Source of the DNA: Christiangramia echinicola DSM 19838
Lineage (GTDB): Bacteria; Bacteroidota; Bacteroidia; Flavobacteriales; Flavobacteriaceae
Length of the DNA: 64,000 bases
Direction of reading: 5' to 3'
Assembly: GCF_000423065.1 (NCBI RefSeq)
Contig: NZ_AUHG01000019.1
Span: 1-64,000, forward strand
Position numbers and translations under genes: made by a program. This document shows positions 17,982-26,723 of this stretch, in pieces (position 1 is the stretch's first letter; each line of letters starts with the position of its first letter). The notes beneath the pieces were generated by a model that saw only the letters and a program-made list of their open reading frames with translations, was not told the origin of the DNA and did not search any database.

Positions 17982-20012
17982 ATGATTGACAAATTACTAA
18001 AAAAAGGTCTTTTCTTTTTAGTTGTATTAACAGGTTTTTTTTCTCAAGCCCAGATACATAACCCTGTTGAATGGGACTCTGAGGTTAAACAGATTTCTGA
18101 TAATGAATATCAGTTAGTCATCAACGCGTACATCCAGGAAAACTGGCATTTATATTCACAGGAACTACCGGAAGGTGGAGCGCTTCCTACCGTTTTTAAA
18201 TTCGAAGATGCCGGAGATAAGTATGAATTGGTTGGTGAGACCAATGAAAGTGAATCTGTTACAGAATATGATAATGTGTTTGAAATGGATCTCACTTATT
18301 TTTCAAATTCTGCCACCTTTACTCAGAATATAAAAGTTCTGGATTCCAGCCTTACCAGCATTCAGGGGAAGGTAGAATATCAGGCTTGTGATGATAAAGC
18401 CTGTATCTTCCAAACCGAAGATTTTGAATTTATAATCAATGAAAAATCAATTGCGAATGCCGGTAAGGAAGTTTCAGAAAATGAAGCTATAAGTGAAGAT
18501 AAGGAAGATCTGGCAGTTAATAATCCTGAAGAAAAAAGGTCGTTCTGGGGTATCTTTATAGTAGCATTTTTATCGGGCTTTGCAGCATTGCTTACGCCTT
18601 GTGTATTTCCTATGATACCAATGACCGTTAGTTTTTTTACAAAGCAAAGCAAATCAAGAGCTGCAGGGATTAGAAACGCCATTTTTTACGGAATTTCTAT
18701 CGTAGTGATCTATGTTTTACTAGGTTCACTGGTAACTCTTATTTTCGGGGCAGACTCTTTAAATGCCCTCTCTACTAATGTGTGGTTCAATATTATCTTC
18801 TTTATATTACTAGTGGTATTTGCAATTTCTTTTATGGGTGCTTTTGAGATAGTATTACCCAGTAGTTGGGGTACTAAAATAGATTCCAAAGCAGATAAAG
18901 GAGGCTTAATTGGTATTTTCTTTATGGCTCTGGCCTTAGCCATAGTTTCATTTTCATGTACCGGGCCTATTGTTGGAACCTTGCTTGTTGAAGCCGCTTC
19001 TAAAGGAGGGATTGCTCCAATAGTCGGGATGCTTGGATTTTCTCTGGCAATTGCGCTACCATTTGGTTTATTTGCCGCATTCCCAGGGTGGTTAAATACT
19101 TTACCAAAATCTGGAGGCTGGTTGAATACCGTTAAAGTTACTTTGGGATTTCTGGAGCTTGCACTTGCCTTCAAATTTCTTTCTAATGCAGATCTTGTTC
19201 TGCAATTACATATCCTGGAAAGAGAAATTTTTCTGGCCATCTGGATAGCAATATTTGGTATGCTGGCACTTTATTTATTCGGCAAGATTCGTTTGCCACA
19301 TGATTCTAAGGTAGATCATATCTCTGTTGGCCGACTTATTACTGGTCTCGTAGCTTTGATTTTTACAATTTATCTAATCCCTGGTCTATGGGGAGCTCCT
19401 TTAAAAATAATAAGTGGATTCCCGCCGCCAATGCAGTACAGTGAGTCTCCAGATGGGATAGGAGCCTCTAGCGCTGGGGTTTCGTCTCCTACAGGTAGTC
19501 TTCCTGAAGGAGCTAAATACGGACCTCATGATATTGTTTCCTTCCATGAATATGAAGATGGTTTAGAATATGCAAAGCAAAAGGATTTGCCTGTACTTAT
19601 AGATTTTACAGGACACGCCTGTGTGAATTGTAGAAAAATGGAAGAAAGGGTCTGGAGCGAACCTCAGATTTTAGAAGTTCTGAAAAATGATGTGGTGCTT
19701 ATATCTTTATACGTGGACGATAAAAGAAAATTGCCTGAATCTGAGCAGTATGTTTCAGAAACTACCGGTAAAGAAATAGAAAGTATAGGTAATAAATGGA
19801 GTGATTTTCAAATCACAAGGTATAAGGCCAATGCTCAACCTTATTATGTGCTAATAGATCATAATGAAGAAAAGTTGATCGCGCCTTCAGCCTACGAACC
19901 AGATGCAGACGAGTATTATAACTGGCTAAAAAAAGGAATAGAGAACTTTAGTAAGCCTGGTACGTCTTCTACACAAAGTTTAAATGCAGATTCAGTAAGC
20001 GTTTTTCAATAG
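17982..20012 (+). CDS. dsbD: Thiol:disulfide interchange protein DsbD
   Basis: 676 residues in the canonical three-part order. A Sec signal is followed by the periplasmic alpha domain with C136 and C141 in YQACDDKACIF. The eight-helix CcdA-like domain (about 190-465) has LLTPCVFPMIP and SFSCTGPIVGTLL, whose cysteines pass electrons across the membrane. The C-terminal thioredoxin-like gamma domain has C547-V-N-C550 in TGHACVNCRKMEE. The protein carries reducing power from cytoplasmic thioredoxin to periplasmic substrates, including cytochrome c maturation, which the cbb3 oxidase in this window requires. All six redox cysteines are present. The stop abuts the convergent gene's stop with no gap. 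Confidence 0.95.
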   Translation: MIDKLLKKGLFFLVVLTGFFSQAQIHNPVEWDSEVKQISDNEYQLVINAYIQENWHLYSQELPEGGALPTVFKFEDAGDKYELVGETNESESVTEYDNVFEMDLTYFSNSATFTQNIKVLDSSLTSIQGKVEYQACDDKACIFQTEDFEFIINEKSIANAGKEVSENEAISEDKEDLAVNNPEEKRSFWGIFIVAFLSGFAALLTPCVFPMIPMTVSFFTKQSKSRAAGIRNAIFYGISIVVIYVLLGSLVTLIFGADSLNALSTNVWFNIIFFILLVVFAISFMGAFEIVLPSSWGTKIDSKADKGGLIGIFFMALALAIVSFSCTGPIVGTLLVEAASKGGIAPIVGMLGFSLAIALPFGLFAAFPGWLNTLPKSGGWLNTVKVTLGFLELALAFKFLSNADLVLQLHILEREIFLAIWIAIFGMLALYLFGKIRLPHDSKVDHISVGRLITGLVALIFTIYLIPGLWGAPLKIISGFPPPMQYSESPDGIGASSAGVSSPTGSLPEGAKYGPHDIVSFHEYEDGLEYAKQKDLPVLIDFTGHACVNCRKMEERVWSEPQILEVLKNDVVLISLYVDDKRKLPESEQYVSETTGKEIESIGNKWSDFQITRYKANAQPYYVLIDHNEEKLIAPSAYEPDADEYYNWLKKGIENFSKPGTSSTQSLNADSVSVFQ

Positions 20013-20519
20013 TCAATCACTCCGCTTTATTCGGTAAATTCCTTTAAAAGCTTCATTTAAAAGGTTTCCCTGAGGGTCATAAACTTCCCAGAGCTGGGTT
20101 ACGCTATCATCTTCGTTCTTAATCCAGGTGATCTGGTTGTAAAATTCACCATTTTTGCCTTTGATAAGTTCGCTTTTTAAGGTCATTTTATCCTTAGAGG
20201 CAGTTCCCTTTAATTTTAGGATAGTACCAGAATTGCTTATCCATAATTGATTCCAGGTATCGTCTGAAGGATCATAATAGTTGTAACTTTTTCCCGTGCT
20301 GCCCTTGGCGCCTTTCCAGTTCTCATTAAGAATGCAATTATCTTCCAGTTTTTCCACCAGGTTTTCTCCAATCCTGTCGCCATTTTCATTAAATACTTCC
20401 CAATCTCCAACCCAGAAGTCAAATTGCGCATGTTGCGGTGTGCAACATGCACAATCTGTATTTTGAGAAAAGCCTAAAAAGGGAATTAATACTAAAAGGT
20501 ATAGTATTTTTTGTTTCAT
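20013..20519 (-). CDS. Secreted lipocalin-like protein (DUF1579-like)
   Basis: 168 residues. A Sec signal (MKQKILYLLVLIPFLGFSQ) is followed by a cysteine cluster CACC and then HAQFDFWVGDWEVFNENGDRIG. That opening, a distance from the start to a tryptophan-rich FWVGDWEV strand, is typical of DUF1579/lipocalin-like beta barrels in Bacteroidota. The rest alternates short strands (NQLWISNSGTILKLKG, NQITWIKNEDDSVTQLWEVY). It is periplasmic or secreted, with unknown ligand. It is convergent with dsbD, and the CxCC motif next to a disulfide reductase is suggestive but unproven. Confidence 0.55.
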   Translation of the reverse strand: MKQKILYLLVLIPFLGFSQNTDCACCTPQHAQFDFWVGDWEVFNENGDRIGENLVEKLEDNCILNENWKGAKGSTGKSYNYYDPSDDTWNQLWISNSGTILKLKGTASKDKMTLKSELIKGKNGEFYNQITWIKNEDDSVTQLWEVYDPQGNLLNEAFKGIYRIKRSD

Positions 20520-20607
20520 ATCATTGAATTTTCAGCCTTCAATATAATAATTTGACCACTGAAAATTTTGAATTTGATATGAAAACACCCTTTTGCGATG
20601 TGAGTGC

Positions 20608-20844
20608 TTAAGCTTTTTCTACTGTCTTAGGATCCCAACCTCTGTCTACATGTAATTGCTTTTGCTCTTCTATACTCTCCTTTCGTAAATTATATAAAGT
20701 GTAAGCCATATAGCCTGCATAAAAGATAGAAAATATACCTATCCCTACTTTCCCGCCTTTTATGGCGGCTTTTTTACCTGATTTATAGATTACTCCTCTT
20801 ATTAAAAATTTGCTAGCTAGTTTTAGTATGTTTCCTGTTCCCAT
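20608..20844 (-). CDS. Small membrane protein, 78 residues, unknown function
   Basis: A basic N-terminal part (KFLIRGVIYKSGKKAAIKGGKVG) precedes one membrane helix (GIFSIFYAGYMAYTLYNL) and an acidic-basic tail (RKESIEEQKQLHVDRGWDPKTVEKA). It lies 31 bp downstream of the SDR gene in the same direction, so it is probably in one operon. No family is recognised. Confidence 0.6.
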   Translation of the reverse strand: MGTGNILKLASKFLIRGVIYKSGKKAAIKGGKVGIGIFSIFYAGYMAYTLYNLRKESIEEQKQLHVDRGWDPKTVEKA

Positions 20845-20875
20845 AATTTCTCTTTCTAATTTTAATTTTCCTTTT

Positions 20876-21607
20876 TTAGGCTTTCCCTGTTGGTTTTACC
20901 AGTAATTCATTCACATTAACCGATTCTGGTTGTGAAACAGCGTATAAAACTGCATCGGCAATGTTTTTACCGGTAAGTTTAGGTTCGTCACCTCCGTAAT
21001 CTTTATCATCCAGTAATTCCTGGTCTGTAATATCATCTCTCAAATTGGTGTCTACCGTTCCTGGTTCAACTGCAGTTATCCTGATGTTGAATTCTGGAGA
21101 AAGCTCCATACGCATAGCTTTAGATAATTCTATAACTGCAGCTTTGGAAGCTCCATATACCGCACCTCCGGCAAAAATTTCCTTACCATCTACTGAAGCT
21201 ATATTTACTATATGCCCGTTCATTTGCTTTTTCATTTGTGGTAGAACAGAATATATACAACGTAGAGTGCCTTTAACGTTGACCTCAATAGTATTCAGCC
21301 ATTCATCTAGATGTCTGTTCTTTAAATAGGTAAGAGGCATTATCCCTGCGCAATTCACTAAAACGTCAATTCTATTATATCTTTCAGTGATCTCATCAAA
21401 GGCTTTAGTGACGCTCTCGGTACTACTCACATCCATTCTCACCACCATACTTTCATTAGGTAGGTCCTTCTGGATACTTTTCATTTTATCTATACTTCTA
21501 CTTGCAAGAACCACCTTGTATTTTTCAGTAGAAAGTTTCCTGGCAATAGCTTCGCCAATTCCGCTGCTTGCCCCCGTAATAACTGCTACTTTTTCCATAT
21601 CATTCAT
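20876..21607 (-). CDS. Short-chain dehydrogenase/reductase (SDR)
   Basis: 243 residues, classical SDR length. The cofactor motif TGASSGIGEA (11-20), NAG at 86-88, S138, and Y151-x3-K155 (YGASK) are all present, so the enzyme should be active. An Arg after the second strand (ASRS) favours NADP(H). This type (similar to YdfG/serine 3-dehydrogenase) reduces various carbonyls; the substrate is unknown. Initiation may be at the first codon or at MEKVAVI three codons later. A 78-residue membrane protein follows. Confidence 0.88.
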   Translation of the reverse strand: MNDMEKVAVITGASSGIGEAIARKLSTEKYKVVLASRSIDKMKSIQKDLPNESMVVRMDVSSTESVTKAFDEITERYNRIDVLVNCAGIMPLTYLKNRHLDEWLNTIEVNVKGTLRCIYSVLPQMKKQMNGHIVNIASVDGKEIFAGGAVYGASKAAVIELSKAMRMELSPEFNIRITAVEPGTVDTNLRDDITDQELLDDKDYGGDEPKLTGKNIADAVLYAVSQPESVNVNELLVKPTGKA

Positions 21608-21739
21608 ATATTTACTTTTATTTTAATATGACGAATACAGGAATATTTCTGCGTTAAGATTATTTCAAATAACAGATATTTAACGCTTATAAACCATAAT
21701 GAAATTTTCTACGTTATATATTCGTGAAAAAATAGGATT

Positions 21740-22756
21740 TTGAAGAAACCTGAATTATTGCTTTTAATGTTATTAATGTTCGTAGGCGTTTCCTGTAGTA
21801 ACGATGACGATCTTAATGGAGGGGTGAGTACCTCTAAAACGGCTCACCTATATGCAACTACCCATAATGGTGATGTTAGACGTTATGATATAAATAATGG
21901 GGTAGAAACAAATTATGCCAATTCTTCTTCAGATGCTGAAGGCATATTTTTTTCTTCTGAAGATGACTCCTTTACTATAGTTTCCAGATCTGCGAACAGG
22001 TTGGAATCATATTCTGGCATAGGCTTGTTAGGTGAAGGCGGAACGAAAAATCCTGAAGATATGATCATGGGTAGTGCCGACCTTGAAAATCCTAGAGATC
22101 TTGCTGTGAATGGTGAATTCTATGTGGTTTCAGATAATACAGATTTGGATGAAGACGAAACAACGCCTGAAGGACGATTATTTATCTATAGGAAAACCGA
22201 AACCAATTTTGTTCTAAGAAATGTGGTTCAAACCAAATTCAAGGTATGGGGAATCGAGTTTGTGGGTGATGATCTTTTCCTGGCCGTAGATGAATCAAGT
22301 AAATTAGCTGTTTATCGTAATTTTTTAACCGTAAATACTAACAATCGTATTGTGACGGCTGAAAAAATCGTCGCCATTCAAGGGCTTATTCGTGCACATG
22401 GATTAGATTATGATAACGGTACTATGGTCCTGTCTGATATTGGTGAAGCCGAATCAAGTTCTGATGGTGCATTACATATTATTGAGAATTTTCAGGAAAA
22501 ATTTTCACTAACCGATAATGGCGGTTTCATAGGTGCTGGAGATCAATTAAGAATTTCAGGAGGTAACACTTTATTAGGTAACCCGGTGAATATAGTTTAC
22601 AATGCGGCCTATAACGTGATCTTTGTTGCCGAGGCTCTTAATAATGGCGGTAGAGTGCTTGCATTTAACGATGCTACATCTGTTTCAGGAAATATTTCAC
22701 CAGACCTAAAATATGCTCTACAGGGAGCTTCTTCCTTGTTTTTTTATACCGAATAG
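21740..22756 (+). CDS. Predicted lipoprotein, beta-propeller-like
   Basis: 338 residues. It starts at a TTG: the next in-frame ATG is residue 10 and would cut into the lipoprotein signal MKKPELLLLMLLMFVGVSC (lipobox cysteine C19). The remainder is rich in short strands with repeats of the type HLYATTHNGDVRRYDINNG, DLENPRDLAVNGEFYVVSDN and HGLDYDNGTMVLSDIGE, resembling NHL or SMP-30-type propeller blades. It is probably anchored at the outer membrane. A TATATTCG box (21716-21723) lies upstream, consistent with a leader of 11-12 nt. No enzyme motif was identified. Confidence 0.65.
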   Translation: MKKPELLLLMLLMFVGVSCSNDDDLNGGVSTSKTAHLYATTHNGDVRRYDINNGVETNYANSSSDAEGIFFSSEDDSFTIVSRSANRLESYSGIGLLGEGGTKNPEDMIMGSADLENPRDLAVNGEFYVVSDNTDLDEDETTPEGRLFIYRKTETNFVLRNVVQTKFKVWGIEFVGDDLFLAVDESSKLAVYRNFLTVNTNNRIVTAEKIVAIQGLIRAHGLDYDNGTMVLSDIGEAESSSDGALHIIENFQEKFSLTDNGGFIGAGDQLRISGGNTLLGNPVNIVYNAAYNVIFVAEALNNGGRVLAFNDATSVSGNISPDLKYALQGASSLFFYTE

Positions 22757-22889
22757 GTTAGTACAAAAACAATTTTATTTTTTAGATAATATTTTTTTTT
22801 GAATCTCTGAAGAGTGTCAATTTCAGGGTTTTCAAGGCTTTGTTCGTTGGTTTTAAAGCAAGTTTAACGAGAGGAAGAAAAATTTGATA

Positions 22890-22897
22890 TACTTTTG
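22890..22897 (+). promoter_or_regulatory. -7 box TACTTTTG of topA
   Basis: Perfect TAnnTTTG. The predicted start of transcription is near 22902, 17 nt before the ATG at 22919. A TTG at 22895 lies within the box, so the longer reading frame from it is not the protein start. Confidence 0.65.
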
Positions 22898-22918
22898 CAA
22901 ATACAAACCGACAGATTT

Positions 22919-25444
22919 ATGGCTAAGAATTTAGTGATTGTTGAGTCTCCTGCGAAGGCTAAAACTATAGAAAAGTTTCTTGGAAGTGACTATAAAGTGG
23001 CTTCAAGTTTTGGGCATATCGCAGATTTACCTACCAAGGAGATTGGTGTTGACACCGAAGGAGATTTCACACCTAAATATATTGTATCCAAGGATAAGAA
23101 GGATGTGGTTAAGAAGCTTAAGAGCCTCGCGAAGAGTGCAGAGATGGTGTGGCTAGCGAGTGATGAAGACCGTGAGGGAGAAGCGATCGCGTGGCATCTC
23201 GCAGAGGAATTGAAGCTTGAGGATGATAAGACTAAACGTATAGTTTTTCATGAGATCACGAAAACTGCAATTCTTAAGGCGATAGATAATCCAAGAAGTA
23301 TAGATTATAACCTGGTTAATGCTCAGCAGGCAAGAAGGGTGCTTGATAGATTGGTGGGTTATGAACTTTCTCCGGTGCTTTGGAGAAAAGTAAAAGGAGG
23401 TCTTTCTGCAGGTCGTGTTCAGTCTGTAGCTGTTAGATTGATTGTAGAAAGAGAGCGCGAAATTCAGGATTTTAATGCTCAGGCATCTTATAGAATCGAT
23501 GCTGAATTCTCCACCGAGGATGGAAAATCTTTCAAAGCAAAGATTCCGAAGAATTTTGATACAAAAGAGGAAGCTGAAAAGTTCCTGAAAGAAAATATAG
23601 GTGCAAACTTTAAAGTAGCCGATCTTACTACGAAACCTGCCAAAAAGAATCCGGCACCACCATTTACAACTTCAACTTTACAGCAGGAAGCTGCCAGGAA
23701 ACTATATTTTTCTGTAAGTAAGACCATGACCATGGCTCAACGTTTATATGAAGCCGGTCATATTACTTATATGAGAACAGATAGTGTAAACCTTTCAGAA
23801 GATGCTAGAAAAGGCGCCAAAGAAGAAATTCTGAAAGCATATGGGGATAAATATGCTAAAGCTCGCCAGTTTAAAGGCAAGTCGAAAGGAGCACAGGAAG
23901 CTCACGAAGCTATACGTCCAACTAATTTTGCCAAGCACAGTATTTCTGCAGATCGTGATCAGCAGCGTTTATATGAGTTAATCTGGAAAAGAGCGATCGC
24001 TTCACAAATGAGTGATGCGCAATTAGAAAGAACCAATGTTAAGATCGAGGCAGATAAACATGAGAATCATTTTACTGCGAATGGAGAAGTATTGAAGTTT
24101 GATGGTTTTCTGAAGGTTTATCTGGAAGGTAGCGATGATGAAGATGAAGAGCAGAACGGAATGCTGCCAGCATTAAAGGTGAGTCAGCCGTTAAATAATG
24201 AATACATAACTGCCACCGAGAGATTTACAAGGCCTCCATATAGATATACTGAAGCCTCACTGGTTAAGAAACTGGAAGAACTTGGTATTGGTAGACCTTC
24301 TACTTATGCCCCAACAATCTCAACTATACAGAGTAGAAATTATGTGGAAAAAGGTTCGGTAGATGGAACTGAAAGAGAATATGTCCAGTTTAAGCTTAAG
24401 AATGATAGCTTAAAAGAGAAAACACTAACCGAAACCGTTGGTAGCGACAAAGGTAAGATGGTGCCAACCGCAACCGGAATGGTGGTAAATGACTTTCTGG
24501 TAAACCATTTTTCTAATATTCTGGATTATAATTTCACGGCAAGAGTAGAAGAAAGCTTTGATAATATCGCCGAAGGAAACAAAGAATGGACAGCGATGAT
24601 GAAGGAATTCTACAAGGATTTCCATCCTCATGTTCAGGATGTAGCTAAGAATGCCGATAGGGAAGTAGGTGAACGTATTCTGGGTGAAGATCCTGAAAGC
24701 GGGAAACCGGTAAGTGTGAGATTAGGGAAATTCGGGCCTATGGTACAAATAGGTAGTGTGGAGGATGATGAAAAGCCAAAATTTGCCAGTCTTAGTCCAG
24801 ATCAAAATATGGAAACCCTTACTTACGAAGAAGCGATGGATCTTTTCCAGCTTCCGAAGAAATTAGGTGAATATAAAGGAGAAGATGTAGAAGTAAATAA
24901 TGGTAGATATGGCCCTTATGTAAGATTTGGCAAGACTTTCGTTTCACTTGAAAAAGGTGAGGATCCTTTAAATGTGGAATTAGATCGTGCTATGGAACTC
25001 ATTAAGGAGAAAGAAAAAGCAGATGCTCCTATTTACGAATACAAGGAGATGCCAGTGCAAAAAGGCGTGGGTAGATTTGGTCCATATTTAAAGTGGAATA
25101 GTATGTTCATTAACGTGAACAAGAAATATGATTTCGATAATCTTTCTGACAATGATATAGAAGAACTTATTGAAGATAAGTTGAGAAAAGAGCGTGAAAA
25201 GCTTATTCATCACTGGGAAGAAGAAGGAATTAGAGTAGAAAAAGCCAGGTGGGGCAGATTTAACGTTATTAAAGGTAAAACAAAGGTTGAATTACCTAAG
25301 ACCACTAAAGCGGAAGAACTAACTTTAGATGAGGTAAAGGAAATCATCGAAAAGAATACCAAGAAAAAGAAGCCTGCAGCTAAGAAAAAAACTGCAGCGA
25401 AGAAGAAAACGACGACCAAAAAGAAAACTACCAAAAAGAAATAA
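22919..25444 (+). CDS. topA: DNA topoisomerase I (type IA)
   Basis: 841 residues from the ATG at 22919 (MAKNLVIVESPAKAKTIEKFLG). The Toprim domain carries the acidic triad in SDEDREGE (about D82, D84, E86), and catalytic Y284 is in GHITYMRTDS. The C-terminal half has topoisomerase-type repeat modules (VSVRLGKFGPMVQIG, NGRYGPYVRFGKTFVSL, GVGRFGPYLKWN) instead of zinc ribbons, as usual in Bacteroidota. The tail is a lysine/alanine/threonine run of about 30 residues, probably a DNA-binding extension. It relaxes negative supercoils. The arginase-like gene starts 3 bp after the stop. Confidence 0.96.
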   Translation: MAKNLVIVESPAKAKTIEKFLGSDYKVASSFGHIADLPTKEIGVDTEGDFTPKYIVSKDKKDVVKKLKSLAKSAEMVWLASDEDREGEAIAWHLAEELKLEDDKTKRIVFHEITKTAILKAIDNPRSIDYNLVNAQQARRVLDRLVGYELSPVLWRKVKGGLSAGRVQSVAVRLIVEREREIQDFNAQASYRIDAEFSTEDGKSFKAKIPKNFDTKEEAEKFLKENIGANFKVADLTTKPAKKNPAPPFTTSTLQQEAARKLYFSVSKTMTMAQRLYEAGHITYMRTDSVNLSEDARKGAKEEILKAYGDKYAKARQFKGKSKGAQEAHEAIRPTNFAKHSISADRDQQRLYELIWKRAIASQMSDAQLERTNVKIEADKHENHFTANGEVLKFDGFLKVYLEGSDDEDEEQNGMLPALKVSQPLNNEYITATERFTRPPYRYTEASLVKKLEELGIGRPSTYAPTISTIQSRNYVEKGSVDGTEREYVQFKLKNDSLKEKTLTETVGSDKGKMVPTATGMVVNDFLVNHFSNILDYNFTARVEESFDNIAEGNKEWTAMMKEFYKDFHPHVQDVAKNADREVGERILGEDPESGKPVSVRLGKFGPMVQIGSVEDDEKPKFASLSPDQNMETLTYEEAMDLFQLPKKLGEYKGEDVEVNNGRYGPYVRFGKTFVSLEKGEDPLNVELDRAMELIKEKEKADAPIYEYKEMPVQKGVGRFGPYLKWNSMFINVNKKYDFDNLSDNDIEELIEDKLRKEREKLIHHWEEEGIRVEKARWGRFNVIKGKTKVELPKTTKAEELTLDEVKEIIEKNTKKKKPAAKKKTAAKKKTTTKKKTTKKK

Positions 25445-25447
25445 AGT

Positions 25448-26608
25448 ATGGAGTTCGATTTTCTTAGTCCGGTACATGAAGATCTACTGGATGAGATCAG
25501 GAATTTAAACCCTCAGTCTATAGGCGCTAATATTCGACTTCATACCGAGAGATCGGGTTTGCCTGAAGTAGAAGGAGTAAATGTGGCAATTTTTGGCGTT
25601 TGTGAGAATAGGAGAAGCATAAAATCGGCAGATGCTCCTGAATTTTTCAATCTTAGACGTCAGTTTTATAGATTATACCCGGGAAACTGGAGATTACAAC
25701 TGGCAGATCTTGGAGATATCCAACCTGGAGCAACGGTAGAAGATACTTATTTTGCAGTACAGAATTTAGTTGAAAGTCTAATTAAACAGGATGTACTACC
25801 AATAATTTTGGGAGGTAGTCAGGATCTTATTTATGCTCAATACAGAGCCTATGATAAATTAGATCAGATGGTTAATCTTGTAAATATTGATAGTAGGTTT
25901 GATCTGGGTGATGCCGAAAAAAATATTTCTAATCAATCTTATGTAGGAAAAATCGTAGTTGATCAGCCTTATAATTTATTTAATTATTCTGCTGTTGGTT
26001 ATCAAACCTATTTCAATTCTCAGGATGAGATTGAGTTAATGGAGAGATTGTTTTTTGAGGCTTATAGATTGGGTGAAGTTACTTCAAATATTGGTCATAT
26101 GGAGCCTATTTTTAGAAGTGCGAACCTCGTAGGAATGGATCTTGGAGCTATAGATTCGGCCTCATTAAACTCGGAGAGTTTTAATTCCCCGAACGGCTTT
26201 AATGGTCGTGAAATTTGTGCATTATCCCGATATGCCGGGATAAGTGATAAAGTTTCATCTTTTGGGGTGTACGAATATCAGGAACAACTGGGAGATCTTG
26301 CAAATATGCTGATTGCCCAGATTATATGGTACTTTATCGAAGGGGTGAATTATCGAACCAATGAAAATACTATTTCGGCTAAAAAGGAGTTTATAAAGTA
26401 TCAGGTACCTATTGATGATGAGGTGCTTGTCTTTTTTAAGAGCCCTGTAAGTGGGCGCTGGTGGATAGAAATTCCATTTTTGTCGAATGTAAATACTAAA
26501 TTAAAAAGGCATACGTTATTACCTTGCAGCGAAGAAGATTATCTTGAGGCCTGCAATCAGGTAATTCCGGAGCGCTGGTATAAAGCCAAAAGAAAAAACG
26601 AAGTCTAA
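25448..26608 (+). CDS. Arginase/ureohydrolase-fold protein with lost metal ligands
   Basis: 386 residues, in the length and fold class annotated as formimidoylglutamase in flavobacteria. The three manganese motifs are degraded. GGDH is GGSQ (122-125, Q125 for His). DAHxD is DSRFD (148-152, R150 for His). SxDxDxxD is GMDLGAID (G233 for the second Asp). With at least three ligands replaced, ureohydrolase activity is unlikely; a structural or regulatory role is inferred. It lies between topA (3 bp) and gldK (115 bp), a position that could tie it to type IX secretion. Not to be read as histidine catabolism: no hut genes are linked. Confidence 0.75.
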   Translation: MEFDFLSPVHEDLLDEIRNLNPQSIGANIRLHTERSGLPEVEGVNVAIFGVCENRRSIKSADAPEFFNLRRQFYRLYPGNWRLQLADLGDIQPGATVEDTYFAVQNLVESLIKQDVLPIILGGSQDLIYAQYRAYDKLDQMVNLVNIDSRFDLGDAEKNISNQSYVGKIVVDQPYNLFNYSAVGYQTYFNSQDEIELMERLFFEAYRLGEVTSNIGHMEPIFRSANLVGMDLGAIDSASLNSESFNSPNGFNGREICALSRYAGISDKVSSFGVYEYQEQLGDLANMLIAQIIWYFIEGVNYRTNENTISAKKEFIKYQVPIDDEVLVFFKSPVSGRWWIEIPFLSNVNTKLKRHTLLPCSEEDYLEACNQVIPERWYKAKRKNEV

Positions 26609-26656
26609 AAATTATATTCAGACATATTCTGATTTACTGTATTTTTATCTGAAATA

Positions 26657-26687
26657 TTGTTTTTTAAAAAATATTTAGATAGGTTTA
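26657..26687 (+). promoter_or_regulatory. Probable promoter of the gldKLMN operon
   Basis: TTG at 26657-26659 and TAGGTTTA at 26680-26687 (one mismatch to TAnnTTTG), spacing 20 bp. The predicted leader is about 32 nt. Confidence 0.45.
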
Positions 26688-26723
26688 CTGCCGTAAATCA
26701 AAATGTCTTAACCTAAGATAATT

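Noticed and set aside
18710-19240. 176-codon open frame antisense to the dsbD membrane domain
   Set aside because: It arises from the codon pattern of hydrophobic sense helices and has no recognisable features.
25210-25434. Hydrophobic Phe/Val-rich frame antisense to the topA tail
   Set aside because: It is the mirror of the lysine-rich AAG/AAA tail of topoisomerase I, not a membrane protein gene.
25448-26608. Functional formimidoylglutamase/agmatinase
   Set aside because: Three metal-ligand positions are replaced and no hut or polyamine genes are linked.
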